DNA from: Desulfobacteraceae bacterium
GTDB taxonomy: Bacteria > Desulfobacterota > Desulfobacteria > Desulfobacterales > Desulfosalsimonadaceae
Direction: 5' to 3'
Length of the DNA: 43,083 nucleotides
Assembly: GCA_003597945.1 (NCBI GenBank)
Contig: QZJS01000018.1
Span: forward strand, 1 to 43,083
The position numbers and the translations under genes are program-made. Under the pieces are notes generated by a model. The model did no database searches, was not told the origin of the DNA, and was given only the letters and a program-made list of their open reading frames with translations. Shown piece by piece: positions 13,877 through 23,305 of the stretch; positions within the stretch are counted from its first letter, which is position 1, and each line of letters starts with the position of its first letter.

Positions 13877-15727
13877 ATGCACAAGCTGTTGACCGATCGG
13901 CCGGGAGAAAAGATGTTTCTTCTCGGCAACGAGGCCATTGCCCGGGGCGCCATTGAGGCGGGTGTGGCATTTGCGTCCACATACCCGGGCACGCCATCAT
14001 CTGAGATTTCCGCCAATTTTTTTCAGATTTCCCGGGAAAGCGACCTTTATTTTGAATACAGCACCAATGAAAAGGTGGCTCTGGAAGTGGCGGCCGCGGC
14101 GGCCAACGCCGGTGTCCGCACCATGTGCATTATGAAGCATGTGGGCGTGAACGTGGCGGCCGATGCGCTCATGACCCTGGCGTATGTGGGGGTGCGGGGA
14201 GGTCTGGTGATTCTGACTGCCGATGACCCCTACATGTTTTCCAGCCAGAACGAGCAGGACAACCGGTATTACGGCAAGCTGTCCGGCCTGCCCATACTGG
14301 AGCCGTCCACTGGGGAAGAAGCCCGGGAAATGATGGCATATGCCTTTGAAATTTCGGAAAAACTCCAGGAACCGGTGTTGCTGCGCACCACCACCCGCTT
14401 AAACCATTCCACGTCCCAGGTCACTCTGGGACCGATCCGCCAGCCGGTGACCATGGGGGATTTTGCGAAAGATCCGTTTAATTATGTCACCGTGCCCGCG
14501 GTATCCCGCAATCTTCATGTCAAGCTGCTGAAAAATATCGAAAAAGCCCAGTCTCTGGCCGAGAAATCTCCCTATAACCGGATCGACGGCAACGGCTCCT
14601 GGGGGATCGTGTGCAACGGCGTCAGCTATAATTATGTCAAAGATGCGGTCCGGGACCTGGGCATCACCGAAAAGGTCAGGATTTTTCGGGCCGGGTTTTC
14701 CCATCCCCTGCCGGCGGACCGGGTAAAATCGTTTCTTTCCGGATGCGAAAAAGTCCTGATCGTGGAAGAAGGCGAGCCGTTCATGGAAGAGGCTGTCAAG
14801 GCTATGGCCCAGGAAGCCGGGTTTATCAATCTGATTGCCGGAAAAAGGCCGGATCTGTTTTCCCGGCTTTTTGAATTTGATCCGGCCATGGTCCGTCGCG
14901 TCATGGCATCCTTTTTTAGTGTGGACTGCCCCGAGTCCCGGGTTTCGGATCTCTCCGACCTTCCTATTCTGCCCCAGCGGCCCCCGAACCTGTGCGCCGG
15001 ATGCTCCCACCGCGCGGTCTTTTATGCCGTCAATAAAGCCACCGAAGGAATCGCCAATATCCGGCCCACCGACATCGGGTGTTACACCTTGGGATTTCTT
15101 CCGCCGCTGTCCAACGGCGATTTCCTGATCTGCATGGGATCATCCGTGGGCACGGGATGCGGGTTTTCCCGCACCACCGACAAGAAGATCATCTCCTTTA
15201 TCGGCGATTCCACGTTTTTTCATTCCGGAATTCCGGGCCTGATCAACGCGGTGTTCAATAATCACAACATCACGCTGGTGATTTTAGACAATCATACCAC
15301 CGCCATGACCGGACACCAGCCCCATCCCGGCGTGGACATGGCCGCCCTGAGCATAGAAGGATTCAACCGGGTTTCCATCGAATCGGTGGTTAAAGGGATT
15401 GGGGTCGACCATGTGGCCGTGATCCGGCCGTATAATGTGAAAAAGAGCATTGCTGCTATTAAGGAAGCCATTGATTTTAAAGGTGTTTCCGTGGTGATTG
15501 CCCAACAGAGCTGCACGCTGTTTGACAAGAGCCTGAAACGACTGACGGGAAAACCCTTTCGTGTGGGCGACCGGTGCAAAAATCACCGGAACTGCATCAA
15601 TGAACTAGGTTGTCCGGCTTTTTACGTGGAAGACGACCGAGTTCATATCAATGAAGCCCTGTGCACGGGCTGCGGCGTCTGCGCCCAGGTTTGCCCGGAG
15701 CATGCCATCGTGCCGGTGAAAAATTAG
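13877..15727 (+). CDS. iorA: Indolepyruvate:ferredoxin oxidoreductase, alpha subunit
   Basis: IorA is the thiamine-diphosphate and iron-sulfur subunit that decarboxylates aryl pyruvates from aromatic amino acids to aryl-acetyl-CoA and passes electrons to ferredoxin. The 616-residue protein has the N-terminal pyrimidine-binding half (STYPGTPSSEIS at ~35-46), the central CoA/transketolase-C-like part, and the TPP half with TDIGCYTLGF and GDSTFFHSG (~397-440). It ends in a ferredoxin-like region: C-x5-C-x5-C (KNHRNCINELGC) and CTGCGVCAQVCPEHAI. Residues YMFSSQNEQDNR (~116-127) are typical of the family. iorB follows after 17 bp. Related 2-oxoacid oxidoreductases are possible, but the IorA layout is specific. 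Confidence 0.93.
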   Translation: MHKLLTDRPGEKMFLLGNEAIARGAIEAGVAFASTYPGTPSSEISANFFQISRESDLYFEYSTNEKVALEVAAAAANAGVRTMCIMKHVGVNVAADALMTLAYVGVRGGLVILTADDPYMFSSQNEQDNRYYGKLSGLPILEPSTGEEAREMMAYAFEISEKLQEPVLLRTTTRLNHSTSQVTLGPIRQPVTMGDFAKDPFNYVTVPAVSRNLHVKLLKNIEKAQSLAEKSPYNRIDGNGSWGIVCNGVSYNYVKDAVRDLGITEKVRIFRAGFSHPLPADRVKSFLSGCEKVLIVEEGEPFMEEAVKAMAQEAGFINLIAGKRPDLFSRLFEFDPAMVRRVMASFFSVDCPESRVSDLSDLPILPQRPPNLCAGCSHRAVFYAVNKATEGIANIRPTDIGCYTLGFLPPLSNGDFLICMGSSVGTGCGFSRTTDKKIISFIGDSTFFHSGIPGLINAVFNNHNITLVILDNHTTAMTGHQPHPGVDMAALSIEGFNRVSIESVVKGIGVDHVAVIRPYNVKKSIAAIKEAIDFKGVSVVIAQQSCTLFDKSLKRLTGKPFRVGDRCKNHRNCINELGCPAFYVEDDRVHINEALCTGCGVCAQVCPEHAIVPVKN

Positions 15728-15744
15728 AAACAGGAAATATTGAC

Positions 15745-16335
15745 ATGAACATTACGCGTTTGATTATCGTCGCGGTGGGCGGCCAGGGCAATCTGCTGGC
15801 GTCCAAAGTGCTGGGGGAGGCGGCCTGCCGGCAGGATATCCCGGTGCGGATGAGTGAAATTCACGGTATGGCCCAGCGGGGCGGGGTCGTGGAATCCGCC
15901 ATGATATTCGGCGATGCCCATTCCACCATCATCTCCGACGGCGAGGCCGATGTCCTGCTCGGGTTTGAGCCCTTGGAGGCTCTGCGCGCGCTTAATAAAT
16001 GCAATGCCGACACCATCGTCATCACCAGCACCTCCCCTTTGCCGCCCTTTACTGCCGCCATCGGCAAGGGCGTCTATCCGGATATGGCGGCTATTGAGGC
16101 ATATATCCGGCCCCGGGTGAAATCGTTGATCACCCTGGATGCCAATGCCCTTGCCGTTGAAGCGGGGAATGTTTTGTCGGTCAACATGGTGCTGCTGGGA
16201 TCTCTGATCGGGGCAGGGGTGCTGCCGCTGTCGGATGCGGCGGTCCGTGAGGCCATAAAGGATACAACCAAAGCGGCGTTTGCGGAAATCAACCTCAAGG
16301 CCTTTGATCTTGGCCGGGCCGCGGTTAAGGGCTGA
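15745..16335 (+). CDS. iorB: Indolepyruvate:ferredoxin oxidoreductase, beta subunit
   Basis: The 196-residue protein is the gamma-type subunit of 2-oxoacid:ferredoxin oxidoreductases. It shows VAVGGQGNLLASKVLGEAA (~8-26), SEIHGMAQRGGVVES (~36-50) and LGFEPLEALRAL (~68-79), all standard for IorB. It pairs with IorA to bind CoA and complete the enzyme. I took the ATG at 15745, with CAGGAAA about 9 bases upstream, since the frame upstream of it overlaps iorA and encodes no family sequence. The gene ends in a convergent gap with an R2-like repeat. Confidence 0.92.
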   Translation: MNITRLIIVAVGGQGNLLASKVLGEAACRQDIPVRMSEIHGMAQRGGVVESAMIFGDAHSTIISDGEADVLLGFEPLEALRALNKCNADTIVITSTSPLPPFTAAIGKGVYPDMAAIEAYIRPRVKSLITLDANALAVEAGNVLSVNMVLLGSLIGAGVLPLSDAAVREAIKDTTKAAFAEINLKAFDLGRAAVKG

Positions 16336-16367
16336 AAAAGGCGACAGTATCTGATATTTTGGTACTC

Positions 16368-16492
16368 TTTGGAACTGGGCGGCCCGAAATCATGATCCGC
16401 TTCCGCGATACATCAGGCCGTGAAAAGCAAAGTCTGATCCTTTTTTTCATCGGCCTGCGCCTTGCCCTTGAAACTGATTTGAGGTTTTGGAA
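16368..16492 (-). repeat. R2-like palindromic element, diverged copy
   Basis: Read on the minus strand, the segment begins CCAAAACCTCAAATCAGTTT and continues with GGCAAGGCGCAGGCCGATGA, about 80% identical over its first ~55 bases to R2 copy 1. The other half is weaker but keeps GGGCC and the closing TTCCAAA. It fills the 185-bp gap where iorB and the MBL-fold gene converge, the same setting as copy 1. A 45-codon open frame here (from 16392) is a by-product of the repeat. Confidence 0.62.
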
Positions 16493-16520
16493 CGGCTTCT
16501 ATGCCGGAGTTCATATCGTT

Positions 16521-17735
16521 TTATTTGTATGAAAATATAATTTTAGAGCCATCTTTTTTTTTTGGAATATTGTTTTCCCTTAAGACATTGGCCACCATGA
16601 CGTCGAGCCTGGACGGCAGCTGAGGGAATTTCATCAACACCTTAAAGCGGGCGTGGGGATTTTTTGAGGATTTAAAATCGGCAATGATCTGGTGAACCGT
16701 TGCTTCACCGCGCCTTTTGAGAATGCCGAGCACTTCATCCTTCATGCCCTGGTAATAGGTTTCCCAGAGCGCGTAATAGGCCGCGCATTGTTCCGCTCCC
16801 TCGAATGTATCCTGCATTTGCAGCGGGCTCATGGGCGCTTCACCGGTTTTGTCTATCAGCATGGAAGACCATATTTTGCTCCGGTGGGCGTCCGTGGCGA
16901 GCCGCACAAATCCCTGCTCGGCGAATTGCCTGAATTTTTTCATCATCGCGATGCAGTTGTTGAGACTGCTGTTTAAAAACGGGGGATTGATCTCCAGTGT
17001 CGCGTCTCCGGTCAGAAATACCTTGTGCTCCGGGTCGTAAAAGGAGAGGTGGCCCGGGCTGTGGGTTGCGTCATGCACCGCAAAAAACCGACCCACCTCC
17101 CATCCTAAAAATTCAACATCGCCGAATTTTCTGGTTACGCGGCTATCATCCGGCAGTATCTTTGCCGTATGGGCCATGGTGTTAATCCCTTTAAACAGTT
17201 TGCGCAGATGAGATGCCATCATCTTGTCCGCCAAATTCTGCGAGATGCTGTTGACAATACGGACAACGCCGGTGGGAAACGCCAGAGGCATCATTTCGCG
17301 AAATGTGTCGTAATATTCTCTAAGCTCCTGATATTCGCCTGTCCAATGCCCAAAAAGATCTATGGATGATACTTCAGCCTCCGGAAGGTAAAAATCCACC
17401 TCCCTGTATCCGGCTTCCATAATCACATCATTGTTGGCCACATGGTCAAAGTGCCCCTGGGTAAGCATCAACACCAGGCGTTTTGCGCCGTCTTTACGGT
17501 ATCGATTGAGTATTTTGAGGATTTTTTCACGGTAATGGGGATAGGTACCGGTGTCGATCAGCAACACCATATCCTTGTCCCGCATGATAAAGCAGTTGCT
17601 GGACGGGGGTTTTAAGAAAAAATTCATTGAAAGATACCCTTCGATCATCCAGATGTCCGGGGCTATTTCCATTGTTCGTGTTTGTTTTAATTCTTTTTCC
17701 GGAAACCGTCCTGGAATAAATCCCTGATATGCCAT
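16521..17735 (-). CDS. MBL-fold metallo-hydrolase with altered metal motif
   Basis: The 404-residue cytoplasmic protein has a metallo-beta-lactamase fold in its first ~290 residues: LLIDTGTY (58-65), the metal motif TQGHFDH (92-98), HSPGHLSF, FLTGDATLEI and TDAHRSK. The canonical HxHxDH has Gln93 instead of the first histidine (codon CAG), which would remove one ligand of metal site 1. The C-terminal ~110 residues, with GILKRRGEATVHQIIADFKS, look like the winged-helix tail found in LACTB2-type and related hydrolases. The ATG at 17733-17735 has GGAGG upstream. It is transcribed divergently from a GntR regulator. Substrate is unknown; thioester or lactone hydrolysis is plausible. Confidence 0.78.
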   Translation of the reverse strand: MAYQGFIPGRFPEKELKQTRTMEIAPDIWMIEGYLSMNFFLKPPSSNCFIMRDKDMVLLIDTGTYPHYREKILKILNRYRKDGAKRLVLMLTQGHFDHVANNDVIMEAGYREVDFYLPEAEVSSIDLFGHWTGEYQELREYYDTFREMMPLAFPTGVVRIVNSISQNLADKMMASHLRKLFKGINTMAHTAKILPDDSRVTRKFGDVEFLGWEVGRFFAVHDATHSPGHLSFYDPEHKVFLTGDATLEINPPFLNSSLNNCIAMMKKFRQFAEQGFVRLATDAHRSKIWSSMLIDKTGEAPMSPLQMQDTFEGAEQCAAYYALWETYYQGMKDEVLGILKRRGEATVHQIIADFKSSKNPHARFKVLMKFPQLPSRLDVMVANVLRENNIPKKKDGSKIIFSYK

Positions 17736-17888
17736 CTTTAAATCCTCCGCAATGAAGTTGATTGATAATTCATTATATTTTTATTGCATATTCATTTAAT
17801 CAATTTAAATAATGAATTTAATCTTGTCAAGATAAAAGTTAATGTATAAAATGGCGAAACCATAGATGCCAGCGACATGAATAATTTC

Positions 17889-17935
17889 TTGACGGGCATG
17901 TTAATATTTTTATTTAATTGATTATATCGATTAAA
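17889..17935 (+). promoter_or_regulatory. gntR promoter with overlapping palindromic operator
   Basis: A -35-like TTGACG (17889-17894) and a -10-like TATTTA (17911-17916, 16-bp spacing) face the GntR gene. A 23-bp palindrome TTTAATTGATTATATCGATT.. (17913-17935; pattern TTTAATNGATNNNATCNATTAAA) overlaps the -10. A related half-site TTTAATCAAT lies near 17795-17804, closer to the MBL-fold gene. This fits autoregulation and control of the divergent gene by the GntR protein; the link is inferred from position. Confidence 0.5.
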
Positions 17936-17972
17936 TTGACTCATTTTTTCAGATGCGAACGGGGGGGCTGTG

Positions 17973-18722
17973 ATGAGCAGGCCGAAACAGGTGCACGAGC
18001 GGGTGGTCAGCGACTTGCTTCAAAAAATTTTTAATCGAAATCTGAAAGCCGGTGAAAAACTGCCGACTGAAAAAGAGCTTTCAAAAGCCATGGGAGTCGA
18101 CAGAACCACCCTGCGTGTAGCCCTGAAACAGCTTGAGTCCATGCATTTGCTGGAAATCCGGCAGGGGGATGGAATTTATGTAAAAGACTATATCAAGCAT
18201 GCAGGCGTGGATTTTTTAAGCACGCTTATATCGCTTCAGGATCCGGGCGTTGATGCCATGGGAATGGAAGAATACCTCATCGATGAGGCGTGGGGTTTCT
18301 GGGCGTTTATATTTCCGGAAATTTTAAAAAAAGCCGTGCCATTGATGTCGACCCGCCATATTTCTATGTTTATGGAACTTCTCCATCAAGAAAAGAAAAA
18401 CATTCATGATAAAGATAAGCTTGTCGTTCTGGGTCTGGCAGAGCAGGATCTTGTCGCTGAAGTGATCAACAACCTGGTGTTGTCTCTTTTGTTTAACTCA
18501 TCCAGGCCGTTGCGCAATAAAATGCTGGAAACATTTATCCATAGTACCGATTACAGCGAGTTGGAAACGCATGTGGACAATAAAACAGCCATGATCCGCT
18601 GTTTTGCCAGCGGGTCCATTGAAGAGGCGTATGTCTATATCGACGCATTTAAAACGCTTCTATCAACTCACCACCAGAAAGTAAAACATGCATTGATGAT
18701 TCAAAAATGGGGGAAGGCTTAA
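17973..18722 (+). CDS. GntR-family transcriptional regulator
   Basis: The N-terminal winged helix is clear: VHERVVSDLLQKIFNRNLKA, then GEKLPTEKELSKAMGVDRTT, then LRVALKQLESMHLLEIRQGD, the typical GntR sequence. The C-terminal ~170 residues are all-helical, as in the FadR/FCD branch, but I cannot pick out the FCD metal ligands, so the effector class is open. Total length is 249 residues from the ATG (a GTG one codon earlier is possible). It is divergent from the MBL-fold hydrolase with a palindrome between them, and it faces the end of panP across 25 bp. Confidence 0.83.
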   Translation: MSRPKQVHERVVSDLLQKIFNRNLKAGEKLPTEKELSKAMGVDRTTLRVALKQLESMHLLEIRQGDGIYVKDYIKHAGVDFLSTLISLQDPGVDAMGMEEYLIDEAWGFWAFIFPEILKKAVPLMSTRHISMFMELLHQEKKNIHDKDKLVVLGLAEQDLVAEVINNLVLSLLFNSSRPLRNKMLETFIHSTDYSELETHVDNKTAMIRCFASGSIEEAYVYIDAFKTLLSTHHQKVKHALMIQKWGKA

Positions 18723-18747
18723 AAAATTAAGGATATTTAATGCCAGC

Positions 18748-20394
18748 TTAAAGCATATCCGCCAGCCGGGATTTGAAAATTGTTTCCTGTTCGTCGAGAA
18801 TTTCCCGCAGGATATCAAGAGTTGTCATGGGGTTCATGATGACGCAACGCAACACCACGATATCTTCTTCGGGATGGCGGCAAAGCCGCAGCGTGGTCCG
18901 GGACACGAAACTGTTTCCTGCTTCCCGCTGGATGCGCTGGAGATCCCGGTTGATATTATTGAGTGTTTCATTGATGCGCCGGCGGTCATTTTCGTTCGTC
19001 GATGCCGCCAGTTTCTCCCGGATATCGGCCGGACAGATCCGGTAAGTCAGGATATTGAGTTCCGGGACCGACACCAACTCAAACGTATCCCGTTTCCGGA
19101 TTTCATCCGCAAACGCCGCGGCCGTCTCAATGCCGTGGTTGATCAGCAGGGAATACCCTTTTTTACCCATGATTTTCAGGGCGCAGTCCAATATCAGCGA
19201 ATTGGCTTCCCGGGACCCGGCCAGGGTCTTGATGCCCAGATCCACCGAGCCCATGCGGTTGACATAATTGGCGTAATAAGCGATGGCGTCCATGCTGGCG
19301 GGGTCGCTGAGGTAGAGCATGCCGCAGCTCATGGGCATGTAAAACTGTTTGTGGCCGTCAATGGTCACGGAATCGGCCCTATCGATTCCTTTCAGCAGAT
19401 GTTTGTATTGTTGAGAAAAAAGGGTCGGTCCGCCCCAGGCGGCATCCACGTGAAAGTGGATTTTGTGTTCCCGGCAGATATCGGCCAGATCTTCCAGGGG
19501 ATCCACGGTGCCGGTTTCCGTGGCCCCGGCAATGCCCACAACCGCCAGGACGCAGGTGCGGGAATCTGATTTGAATTCATTAATGGCCTTTTTGAGGCCG
19601 CCCAGGTCGACCTTGTTTCGTTCATCCAGTTCAATGGGAATGACATTGCGGTTGCCGATGCCTAAAACGCCGGCTGATTTTCGCAGCGAATAATGGCCCA
19701 GCCGGGAGACCAGCACAACGCAGCGGTCGATGCCGTAAGCCTTGTATGCCGCCGCCAGTCCTTCGGCCTCGATGCCGGAAAAACCGTTTTTCGGGGCAAA
19801 CCGCTTGTTTCTGGCCACCCACAGGGCCGTCAGATTGGCGGTGGTGCCGCCTTCAACAAAGGTTCCCAGGGTCGTGTCGGCATTCTGGACGTTTTCATCA
19901 TAAAATTTCTGGTCTTTATTATAAATCAGCCGGTGGATTTTCGCGATCACCTGTTTTTCGATGACGGACAGAACCTTGGAGGTTTCCAGTTTGACCACGT
20001 TCTGGTTTAAGGCCGCCACAATGGTTTTCAGGTGAACCATGAAAAACGGGATGGCTGATGTCATGTGTCCCACGAAATAGGGGGAGGCAACATTGACCGC
20101 GTGGGGTGCGATCTCCTTGATCAGACAGGTGATGACGTCGGCGAGTTTTTTTTCCGGATTTTCGCTGATAATGGTGTTGATGAAGGCTTCGGAAAGGTCC
20201 TTTAAGCTTTTGGCTTCCGTGATGCCCACGTATGTTTTCTGAAAATCATGGAGTCCGAACAGAATCCGCTCCATGTATTTGATCAGGACCGCCTTGCAGT
20301 CGTCATCTTCCGGGCGGATAAAGACCTTGAACAAATGCTCCCAATCCGCCACCAGTTCGGGTCGGGTCGGGCGGGTGGTTATAGTGTTTAACAT
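18748..20394 (-). CDS. panP: Pyridoxal-dependent aspartate 1-decarboxylase (PanP type)
   Basis: The 548-residue protein belongs to the group II PLP decarboxylases: FVEGGTTANLTALWVARNKR (179-198), HVDAAWGGPT (315-324) and the PLP lysine in TIDGHKQFYMPMSCG (Lys349). The VTIDGHKQFYMPMSCGM segment and the ~548-residue length match PanP, the PLP-type enzyme that replaces the pyruvoyl PanD in some proteobacteria. It would make beta-alanine from aspartate for pantothenate and CoA. Glutamate decarboxylase is the main alternative. It is the only gene on its strand here; a 279-bp gap (20395-20673) separates it from the aldehyde dehydrogenase. Confidence 0.82.
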   Translation of the reverse strand: MLNTITTRPTRPELVADWEHLFKVFIRPEDDDCKAVLIKYMERILFGLHDFQKTYVGITEAKSLKDLSEAFINTIISENPEKKLADVITCLIKEIAPHAVNVASPYFVGHMTSAIPFFMVHLKTIVAALNQNVVKLETSKVLSVIEKQVIAKIHRLIYNKDQKFYDENVQNADTTLGTFVEGGTTANLTALWVARNKRFAPKNGFSGIEAEGLAAAYKAYGIDRCVVLVSRLGHYSLRKSAGVLGIGNRNVIPIELDERNKVDLGGLKKAINEFKSDSRTCVLAVVGIAGATETGTVDPLEDLADICREHKIHFHVDAAWGGPTLFSQQYKHLLKGIDRADSVTIDGHKQFYMPMSCGMLYLSDPASMDAIAYYANYVNRMGSVDLGIKTLAGSREANSLILDCALKIMGKKGYSLLINHGIETAAAFADEIRKRDTFELVSVPELNILTYRICPADIREKLAASTNENDRRRINETLNNINRDLQRIQREAGNSFVSRTTLRLCRHPEEDIVVLRCVIMNPMTTLDILREILDEQETIFKSRLADML

Positions 20395-20673
20395 AAAATC
20401 AGAATCTTATGCCAATTTTTGGGTTTAAGTGCGTGAAAAACCATTATGCCGTTTACAATTGTTCCCGCATCCTTTAAATTATAGTCATAAAAGGACCCGG
20501 AAGCCGAAATTTTAATTCGGTTCTATTTTGTATCAGTACCGGTTATCGCTTTTTATGCGGTTCCGTCAATAAAAAACAAGCAGATGGTAAAACCGGTTCA
20601 GGGAAGCTTTCACAAGAAAAAAAAGATTCGCAACCTCAGACGTCTGGATATTGTTTATCGAAAGGAATGTCTT
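20395..20673. promoter_or_regulatory. Divergent panP / aldehyde dehydrogenase intergenic region
   Basis: AT-rich and free of a credible gene. A short inverted repeat CCGAA..TTCGG (20504-20520) sits near the middle and could be an operator or part of a leader. I could not single out a promoter with confidence. An open frame from 20584 only extends the aldehyde dehydrogenase upstream with a lysine/arginine-rich stretch and is rejected as its start. Confidence 0.3.
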
Positions 20674-22044
20674 ATGAAAGATATCGGGGAGATCGTCAAT
20701 GCGCAGCGGGCGTTTTTTAATTCCGGCAAGACCGCGGATGTTTCTTTCAGAATCCGGCAGCTCGGCATCCTGCAGCATGCGGTAAAGGAAAATGAAAAAA
20801 CAATTATCGACGCCCTCCATGCGGATCTGCGTAAAACCCCCTACGAGGCATACCTGACCGAGGTCGGCATTGTATTGGAGGATCTCCGGTTTTGCATGAA
20901 AAAAACCGCCCGATGGGCAAGGCCCCGACGGGCCAGGACCCCGTTTTATCACCTGCCGGCATCGAGCTGGATCTATCCGGAACCCTATGGCCTGGCCCTG
21001 ATCATCGCTCCCTGGAATTATCCGTTTCAACTGGCCATGGCGCCGCTGGCCGCGGCCATTTCCGCCGGAAACTGCGCGGTGATCAAGCCCTCCGAATTTT
21101 CGGTGCATACTTCAGAAGTCATTGCCGATCTGGCAGGGCGGTATTTTGACCCGGCCCATATCGCGGCGGTAACCGGCGGGGTGGAGACGAGCACGGCCCT
21201 GCTGGCGGAAAAATTCGACAAGATCTTTTTCACCGGAAGCCCCAATGTGGGCCGCATCGTCATGACGGCCGCCGCCCGCCACCTGACCCCGGTCACCCTT
21301 GAGCTGGGCGGCAAAAGCCCCTGTATTGTCGAAAGCGACGCCGACATCCGATTATCCGCCAAGCGGATTGTCTCGGGCAAGTTTATCAACGCGGGACAGA
21401 CCTGTATTGCCCCGGATTACCTGATGGTGCACCACTCGGTCCGGGACCGTCTGATCGATGAAATTAAAAACTATATCAAACGCTTTTTCGGAGAAAACCC
21501 CGGCAACAGCCCCGAGTATCCCCGGATTATCAACGGGCGGCATCTGGAGCGGCTGGTGGGCCTGATGTCCGGGACCACCCTGCTCTGCGGGGGGGATTAT
21601 GATCCCCAAACCCTGTTTCTGTCACCCACCCTGGTCACGGACGTGGACATGTCCCATCCGGTCATGCAGGAGGAGATCTTCGGTCCGATCCTCCCGGTGA
21701 TTTCCTACGACGGTATCGCGGAAGTCATCGATACGGTCAATTCCCGGCCCCGTCCCCTGGCTCTCTACCTGTTCACCGGGAATTCCCGGACCGCGGAAAC
21801 GGTACTCAAAAGGGTCTCTTTCGGCGGGGGGTGCGTCAATGACACCCTGATCCATTTCGCCACGCCCTATCTTCCTTTCGGCGGCGTGGGCAACAGCGGC
21901 ATGGGAAGTTATCATGGCCGGTTCGGGTTTGACGCCTTCACCCATTACAAGGGCGTGATGAAAAACACGTTTATGATCGATTTCCCGTTCCGGTATCCGC
22001 CGTTTTTCAAGTATATCAAATTGCTCAAAAAGGTATTGCGTTGA
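20674..22044 (+). CDS. Aldehyde dehydrogenase, class 3-like
   Basis: The 456-residue enzyme oxidises aldehydes to acids with NAD(P). Motifs are in the usual order: IIAPWNYPFQLAMAPLAAAI (~110-129), FTGSPNVGRIV (~188-198), LELGGKSP with the general-base glutamate (~210-217), the nucleophile in NAGQTCIAPDY (Cys ~ residue 246) and EEIFGPILPV (~335-344). The length and the short C-terminal tail (FPFRYPPFFKYIKLLKK) fit the class 3 / fatty-aldehyde branch; that hydrophobic-basic tail may touch the membrane. The ATG follows AAAGGAATG. The stop overlaps the TTG from which the mutY frame opens, so the two genes are probably coupled. Confidence 0.9.
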   Translation: MKDIGEIVNAQRAFFNSGKTADVSFRIRQLGILQHAVKENEKTIIDALHADLRKTPYEAYLTEVGIVLEDLRFCMKKTARWARPRRARTPFYHLPASSWIYPEPYGLALIIAPWNYPFQLAMAPLAAAISAGNCAVIKPSEFSVHTSEVIADLAGRYFDPAHIAAVTGGVETSTALLAEKFDKIFFTGSPNVGRIVMTAAARHLTPVTLELGGKSPCIVESDADIRLSAKRIVSGKFINAGQTCIAPDYLMVHHSVRDRLIDEIKNYIKRFFGENPGNSPEYPRIINGRHLERLVGLMSGTTLLCGGDYDPQTLFLSPTLVTDVDMSHPVMQEEIFGPILPVISYDGIAEVIDTVNSRPRPLALYLFTGNSRTAETVLKRVSFGGGCVNDTLIHFATPYLPFGGVGNSGMGSYHGRFGFDAFTHYKGVMKNTFMIDFPFRYPPFFKYIKLLKKVLR

Positions 22045-23252
22045 AAGGCGGGCATGACGATTCGATACCCGGGGATGCCCTCAGTGAATGCAGTGTGACA
22101 AACTTATCCAAACTTTTTCCGGCGGATGCCGTCGATCTGAAATGGATGCAGGCTCCCCTGATATCATGGTACCGGGCCTGTAAGCGGGATCTCCCCTGGC
22201 GTTGGACAAAGGACCCTTATCATATCTGGGTTTCCGAGGTCATGCTCCAGCAGACCCAGGTCGCCGCTGTTATTCCCTATTACCTTAAATTCAGCCACCG
22301 GTTTCCCGATATTTTCCGGCTGGCCGGCGCCGATCTCCAGGATGTTCTCATGATCTGGGAGGGCATGGGATATTATGCCCGGGCCCGCAATCTTCACAAG
22401 GCGGCCGGTATGGTCGTGAACCGCCACCGGGGAAGGATCCCCGACGATCCGGAAGCTTTTCAATCTCTGCCCGGCGTCGGCGATTATATCGCCGCGGCGG
22501 TGTTAAGCATCGCCTTTGACCGGCCCCTGCCGGTGGTGGACGGCAATGTGAAACGGGTCCTGGCCCGGCTCATGAAAGTGGGCGTGCCGGTAAACAAGAC
22601 ATCATCGTATAAAATATTTCGCAATCTGGCTGCGGCCATGCTGGATCATGATGATCCCGGCACGTTCAACCAGGCGGTCATGGAGCTGGGCGCCCTGATC
22701 TGCCGGCCGAAAAATCCGGATTGCCGGGCCTGCCCGCTGTCCGGAAAGTGCCGCAGCCATCAGGATAAAGCAGCGGCATCCTATCCGGTCCGGGAGATTA
22801 AACCTCCGGTTCCGGAGCGTCGGCAGGCCGTAGGGGTTGTTTTTCGCGGCAGCCGGGTACTGATCGTGCGGCGGCCCGAAAACGGACTGCTGGGAGGATT
22901 GTGGGAATTTCCTTCCGGCGATATCGATAACGGCGAATCGCCCGAAGCCGCCTGCGTCCGGATTATGCGCGAACAGGCGGGACTTGATGTAACGGTCACC
23001 TCCCTGCTGACCCGGATCCGCCATACTTATTCCCATTTCCGGCTTAAAGCAGACGTGTTTATTTGCAAAGAGGCATCACAAAACGGACCGATGGTGGCTG
23101 AAAATGCCGCCGGGTTTGATGCGTCAGGGTCAACCCAAACTTCGGAAGCAATAAACGGCCGGGGGGTTTGGGTGAGTCCTGATGAACTGGACCGTTATCC
23201 CTTTCATCGGGCCGCTGCCGGGGTCAAATCGTTAATATTGACGGCATCATAA
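22041..23252 (+). CDS. mutY: A/G-specific adenine DNA glycosylase
   Basis: MutY removes adenine opposite 8-oxoguanine. Numbered from the TTG at 22041, the protein has the catalytic glutamate in SEVMLQQTQV (Glu66), the helix-hairpin-helix LPGVGDYIAAAV (143-154), catalytic Asp167 in PVVDGNVKRVLAR, and the [4Fe-4S] cysteines 221, 228, 231 and 237 (CRPKNPDCRACPLSGKC). A NUDIX-like C-terminal domain (VLIVRRPENGLLGGLWEFPS) reads the oxidised base. The start is unsure: the ATG at 22146 (MQAPLISWYRACKRDLPWR) matches the usual MutY N-terminus and may be the true one; the TTG overlaps the stop of the upstream gene. Confidence 0.93.
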   Translation: MKGGHDDSIPGDALSECSVTNLSKLFPADAVDLKWMQAPLISWYRACKRDLPWRWTKDPYHIWVSEVMLQQTQVAAVIPYYLKFSHRFPDIFRLAGADLQDVLMIWEGMGYYARARNLHKAAGMVVNRHRGRIPDDPEAFQSLPGVGDYIAAAVLSIAFDRPLPVVDGNVKRVLARLMKVGVPVNKTSSYKIFRNLAAAMLDHDDPGTFNQAVMELGALICRPKNPDCRACPLSGKCRSHQDKAAASYPVREIKPPVPERRQAVGVVFRGSRVLIVRRPENGLLGGLWEFPSGDIDNGESPEAACVRIMREQAGLDVTVTSLLTRIRHTYSHFRLKADVFICKEASQNGPMVAENAAGFDASGSTQTSEAINGRGVWVSPDELDRYPFHRAAAGVKSLILTAS

Positions 23253-23305
23253 AAGACTGTTGATCCCGCTTTGCCAGATGATAACGATTGGTAAGGTTTT
23301 ATATG

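Noticed and set aside
16392..16535. Small plus-strand open frame between iorB and the MBL-fold gene
   Set aside because: It lies within the diverged R2 repeat and has no ribosome site.
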